Shown: positions 12,439-14,740 of the stretch, piece by piece
How the letters are laid out: each line of letters opens with the position of its first letter
Position numbering within the stretch: position 1 is the first letter of the stretch
NCBI GenBank assembly: GCA_947623975.1
Contig: CANQHY010000027.1
Location: 1-14,740, forward strand
Length of the DNA stretch: 14,740 nucleotides
From: an uncultured Bacilli bacterium
GTDB lineage: Bacteria; Bacillota_I; Bacilli_A; RF39; UBA660
Reading direction: 5' to 3'
Made by a program: the position numbers and the translations under genes
The notes under the pieces: generated by a model
The model's database searches: none
The model's input: only the letters and a program-made list of their open reading frames with translations
Told to the model about the DNA's origin: nothing

Positions 12439-14658
12439 ATGAATAATGTCGAAAAAATAAGTACAACAGGTATATTCACAAATTACATCTATAAAGCAAT
12501 TCCACTTGCTTTTGATGAAAGTATGAGTTATTATGAAACACTAGCAGGTTTATTACATTATTTAAAAAATACTGTTATACCTGCATTAAATGGTAATGCA
12601 GATGCATTACTTGAATTACAAAAATTATACACAGAATTAAAAAAATATTGTGATGATTATTTTGAAAATTTAAATGTACAAAATGAAATTAACAAAAAAC
12701 TAGATAGTATGGCACAAGATGGTACACTTGATAAAATTATTAACAATAATTTATTTTCAAATTTAAATGATAAAATTGATAACAATACTAAACAAATACA
12801 ATCTAATAATGATGAAACTAATAAAAAAATAACTAATCTACAAGTACAAATTGGTAAAATTAAAGATGGAACACCTAAAGCAGTAACATCTACTTCACAA
12901 ATGGAAGATGAAACACAAATTTATGTATTAACAACTGATAGCAAATGGTATTATTATAATGGTAGTCAATGGGTTGCAGGTGGCGACTACCCATCTACTA
13001 CAATAGATGAAAATAGTATTATTACACCTGATGTAAAACGTATTGAACAATTTAAAATTGTTAATAATGGTTATTATGCAAAGAAAATAACTACTTATGA
13101 AAATATATTTGAAATTAGTGAAGATGGTAGTATAATTAACTTTTCTGCAAACCCTGGTGTAGTAATTCATGGTAGTCATTTAGTAGGTTTTGATATATAT
13201 ATACCAATTACACAAGAAATGGCAGATAATAAAGGCTTTTCATTATTAAATAAAATAGATGGTAATAATAATGATTTAGTAGTTTTATTACCACAAGTTA
13301 ATTATGAAAATGTACCTGTATTAACACAAGATAACTATTATTTTGTAACTTGTAATAATAAAGGTAATATACCACAATATTTAGAACAACACGTTGGAGA
13401 ATTGTTACAAATACGTATATGTTTTACTAATACCTCAGGTATAAGTGTTACATTTGAAAATATGTATATAATTGCATATCGTGGTACTAATACAATAAAT
13501 GCTATTGGTAATATAATTGGTGATAAACCATCTTTACAACAACAAACAAGTTTAAATGTACCATATAATTATAATAAATTAGGAAAATCATATACATTTA
13601 ACTTTACATCAGCAAAAGGGTTAACTTTTCCTGTTACAAATTTTGATGCTAATAAAGATTTAATGGTATACCTTAATAAATTAAGTGGTGATGTTGTTGA
13701 TGGTTATTTAACATTTGTTAGAGATGATGGAACTGAATTTTATACTGCAACTGCATTTAATGAAAATAAAATTATAAAATGGTCTAAAGAATTTTTTGAA
13801 ACACAAAAATCAAGAGGTATAAATAATGTTAGGGTTGTACTTGCAACAAGCCAACCTAATATTACTAATGATAACCATTATACAGCAACAATTAACTTCC
13901 CAATTATTTCACAATCACCTTATGATGTAGATTATTTAAATACTTTATATGAAATTAAAGAAAGCATAGACAATATAAACTATGATTTACAAGGTTCATC
14001 TAATAGACTATTAAATTCTACTATGATGGTACTTGGTGATAGTATGGCACGTGGGCATACTCTACCACGTGATGATGTATGGGACAGTTTAATCGCTAAA
14101 CGTAACGATATGACTTTAATAAATTTAGCACAAAATGGTAAATTTTATAGTAGATATTGGTACAATACTGAACAAAGTGGTAAAGCAACACCATATACAG
14201 AAGAAGAACTAAACACAGGTAAAGTAAATAATATTGCAGTTGTTGATATGGTTAATGATTTATCACAATCAACAGATTATATTGTTGTTTTCTGTGGTAG
14301 TAATGATATGAATAGTAATGTACCTTTAGGTAACTTCCTTGATAATAATTATACAAGTTTTTATGGTTGTCTTTATAAAATATTTAATACCTTAATAACA
14401 AAATACCCTACACAAAAAATATTAGTTATAACACCATACCCTGTAACAACAAATTATGAACGTGATATGAAATATATAAATGCTATTAAACAAATTTGTC
14501 AATACTTCTGTATTCCTGTATATGATAATTATAATGCAGGTCTATGTATGAGTAATGCAGAACAAAAAAGTGCATTAATGCTTGATAGTATACATTTAAA
14601 TAAAGCAGGACAATTAAGAGTTAGTTATAAATATCAAGAACAATTAAAATTATTATAA
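12439..14658 (+). CDS. Appendage / receptor-binding protein with SGNH hydrolase domain
   Basis: 739 aa. The N-terminal ~110 residues (IPLAFDESMSYYETLAGLLH ... NLNVQNEINKKLDSMAQDGT) are a virion-anchoring module I recall from appendage and tail proteins of many small Firmicutes phages. A coiled coil follows (about 105-140), then a small module with IYVLTTDSKWYYYNGSQWVAGG (in pieces 161-182). A long beta-rich shaft spans about 190-500. Residues about 525-739 form a GDSL/SGNH hydrolase: GDS (Ser535 nucleophile), NLAQNG (Gly567), GSND (Gly620, Asn622) and DSIH (Asp716, His719). Such domains remove acetyl or other ester groups from surface glycans. The place after the lower collar matches phi29 gp12, whose enzyme domain is unrelated. 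Its TAA lies in the right inverted repeat. Ribosome binding site AAAGGAAG. Confidence 0.88.
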   Translation: MNNVEKISTTGIFTNYIYKAIPLAFDESMSYYETLAGLLHYLKNTVIPALNGNADALLELQKLYTELKKYCDDYFENLNVQNEINKKLDSMAQDGTLDKIINNNLFSNLNDKIDNNTKQIQSNNDETNKKITNLQVQIGKIKDGTPKAVTSTSQMEDETQIYVLTTDSKWYYYNGSQWVAGGDYPSTTIDENSIITPDVKRIEQFKIVNNGYYAKKITTYENIFEISEDGSIINFSANPGVVIHGSHLVGFDIYIPITQEMADNKGFSLLNKIDGNNNDLVVLLPQVNYENVPVLTQDNYYFVTCNNKGNIPQYLEQHVGELLQIRICFTNTSGISVTFENMYIIAYRGTNTINAIGNIIGDKPSLQQQTSLNVPYNYNKLGKSYTFNFTSAKGLTFPVTNFDANKDLMVYLNKLSGDVVDGYLTFVRDDGTEFYTATAFNENKIIKWSKEFFETQKSRGINNVRVVLATSQPNITNDNHYTATINFPIISQSPYDVDYLNTLYEIKESIDNINYDLQGSSNRLLNSTMMVLGDSMARGHTLPRDDVWDSLIAKRNDMTLINLAQNGKFYSRYWYNTEQSGKATPYTEEELNTGKVNNIAVVDMVNDLSQSTDYIVVFCGSNDMNSNVPLGNFLDNNYTSFYGCLYKIFNTLITKYPTQKILVITPYPVTTNYERDMKYINAIKQICQYFCIPVYDNYNAGLCMSNAEQKSALMLDSIHLNKAGQLRVSYKYQEQLKLL

Positions 14659-14703
14659 CCTACTAAAGTAGACATAATTCCCTAACACATTTTACATTTT
14701 TTG
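14656..14703. repeat. Right terminal inverted repeat
   Basis: Exact 48-base reverse complement of 1-48. It begins with the stop codon of the appendage gene. It contains CTACTAAAGTAG (14660-14671, a short palindrome) and the 5' arm of the terminal hairpin. The full repeat may extend to the real genome end, about 85 bases, if the missing left-end bases match 14704-14740. Confidence 0.93.
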
Positions 14704-14727
14704 TAAAGTGTGTTTGGGGAATTTTTT
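14676..14727 (+). terminator. Long terminator hairpin at the genome end, built partly from the inverted repeat
   Basis: The 5' arm 14676-14696 pairs with 14702-14723 around a five-T loop (14697-14701). I count 21 pairs including two wobble pairs, with one bulged T at 14715. A T-run (14722-14727) follows, giving a strong intrinsic terminator for the late transcript. The 5' arm and loop are inside the inverted repeat, so the same element would end the leftward ATPase transcript if the left end were complete. Confidence 0.8.
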
Positions 14728-14740
14728 GTGTGGGAAATTG
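14704..14740. other. Right-end extension beyond the inverted repeat
   Basis: These 37 bases have no counterpart at the left end. They complete the terminal hairpin and then continue as GTGTGGGAAATTG. Read from the end inward, the strand begins CAATTTCCCACAC, and a related block AATTCCCCAAACACAC follows soon after, so the extreme end may hold an imperfect tandem repeat. Whether 14740 is the true terminus to which the terminal protein is attached cannot be told. Confidence 0.6.

Noticed and set aside
11136..13179. Leftward ORFs opposite portal, lower collar and appendage genes
   Set aside because: They come from the complement of Asn/Thr-rich coding sequence and lack start signals.
1..14740. 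Mycoplasma-type code (TGA as Trp) suggested by low GC and small genome
   Set aside because: Trp codons checked are TGG and genes stay open under the standard code; wall-directed lysins also argue against a wall-less host.
14656..14740. Right end as a fold-back assembly artefact
   Set aside because: The two hairpin arms differ by wobble pairs and a bulge, which a mechanical fold-back would not produce, and the sequence continues past the stem.
1..14740. Linear plasmid or integrated element rather than a phage
   Set aside because: A full virion gene set, lysis genes and packaging ATPase are present and no integrase, partition or host genes are seen.

Overview
The window reads as an almost complete genome of a small phi29-like podovirus: linear double-stranded DNA replicated by protein priming, about 14.7 kb. 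The evidence is a protein-primed family B DNA polymerase preceded by a terminal-protein gene, a phi29 gp16-type packaging ATPase, a phi29-type virion gene set (scaffold, capsid with a BIG2-like domain, knob/tube, portal, lower collar, appendage), and a 48-bp inverted repeat at the two ends. The right end runs 37 bases past the repeat, so the left end is probably truncated. The host is likely a low-GC Gram-positive bacterium with a wall, most simply a Bacillota member. Reasons are roughly 27% GC (estimated by eye), strong Shine-Dalgarno sites, a GH25 lysin with Cpl-7 and LysM cell-wall modules, and an M23 peptidase. The standard bacterial code fits: Trp is TGG wherever I looked, and every gene ends in TAA or TAG.

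Layout. The packaging ATPase (38-1063) is the only leftward gene and its stop codon lies in the left inverted repeat. A 325-base AT-rich divergent region follows, with a repeated 13-mer, A-tracts and a strong rightward sigma-70-type promoter (1336-1364). From it runs the replication module: a 76-aa protein, a 54-aa protein, a putative ssDNA-binding protein, a hairpin terminator or attenuator (2301-2337), a 102-aa protein, terminal protein and DNA polymerase. Two overlapping small genes (5230-5515) and a possible promoter precede the lysis module: holin, GH25-Cpl7-LysM lysin and M23 peptidase. A second promoter (7529-7557) starts the virion module: scaffold, major capsid protein, intrinsic terminator (9210-9233), knob/tube protein, portal, lower collar, and a 739-aa appendage protein with a C-terminal SGNH hydrolase domain. 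The appendage stop codon lies in the right inverted repeat.

How it works together. Terminal protein, polymerase and SSB replicate the linear DNA from its protein-capped ends. Scaffold, capsid protein and portal build the prohead, which the ATPase fills. The knob, with a Gly/Ala-rich hydrophobic segment, and the SGNH-bearing appendage handle adsorption and entry. Holin and wall hydrolases release progeny. I recognised no packaging RNA, integrase, repressor, tRNA or CRISPR array.

Most notable observations: the tetranucleotide GATC appears to be absent, with Asp written GAC where GAT would create it; the terminal repeat carries the stop codons of both outermost genes and half of a long terminator hairpin; and two four-G-run motifs sit directly upstream of the 54-aa gene and the SSB gene.
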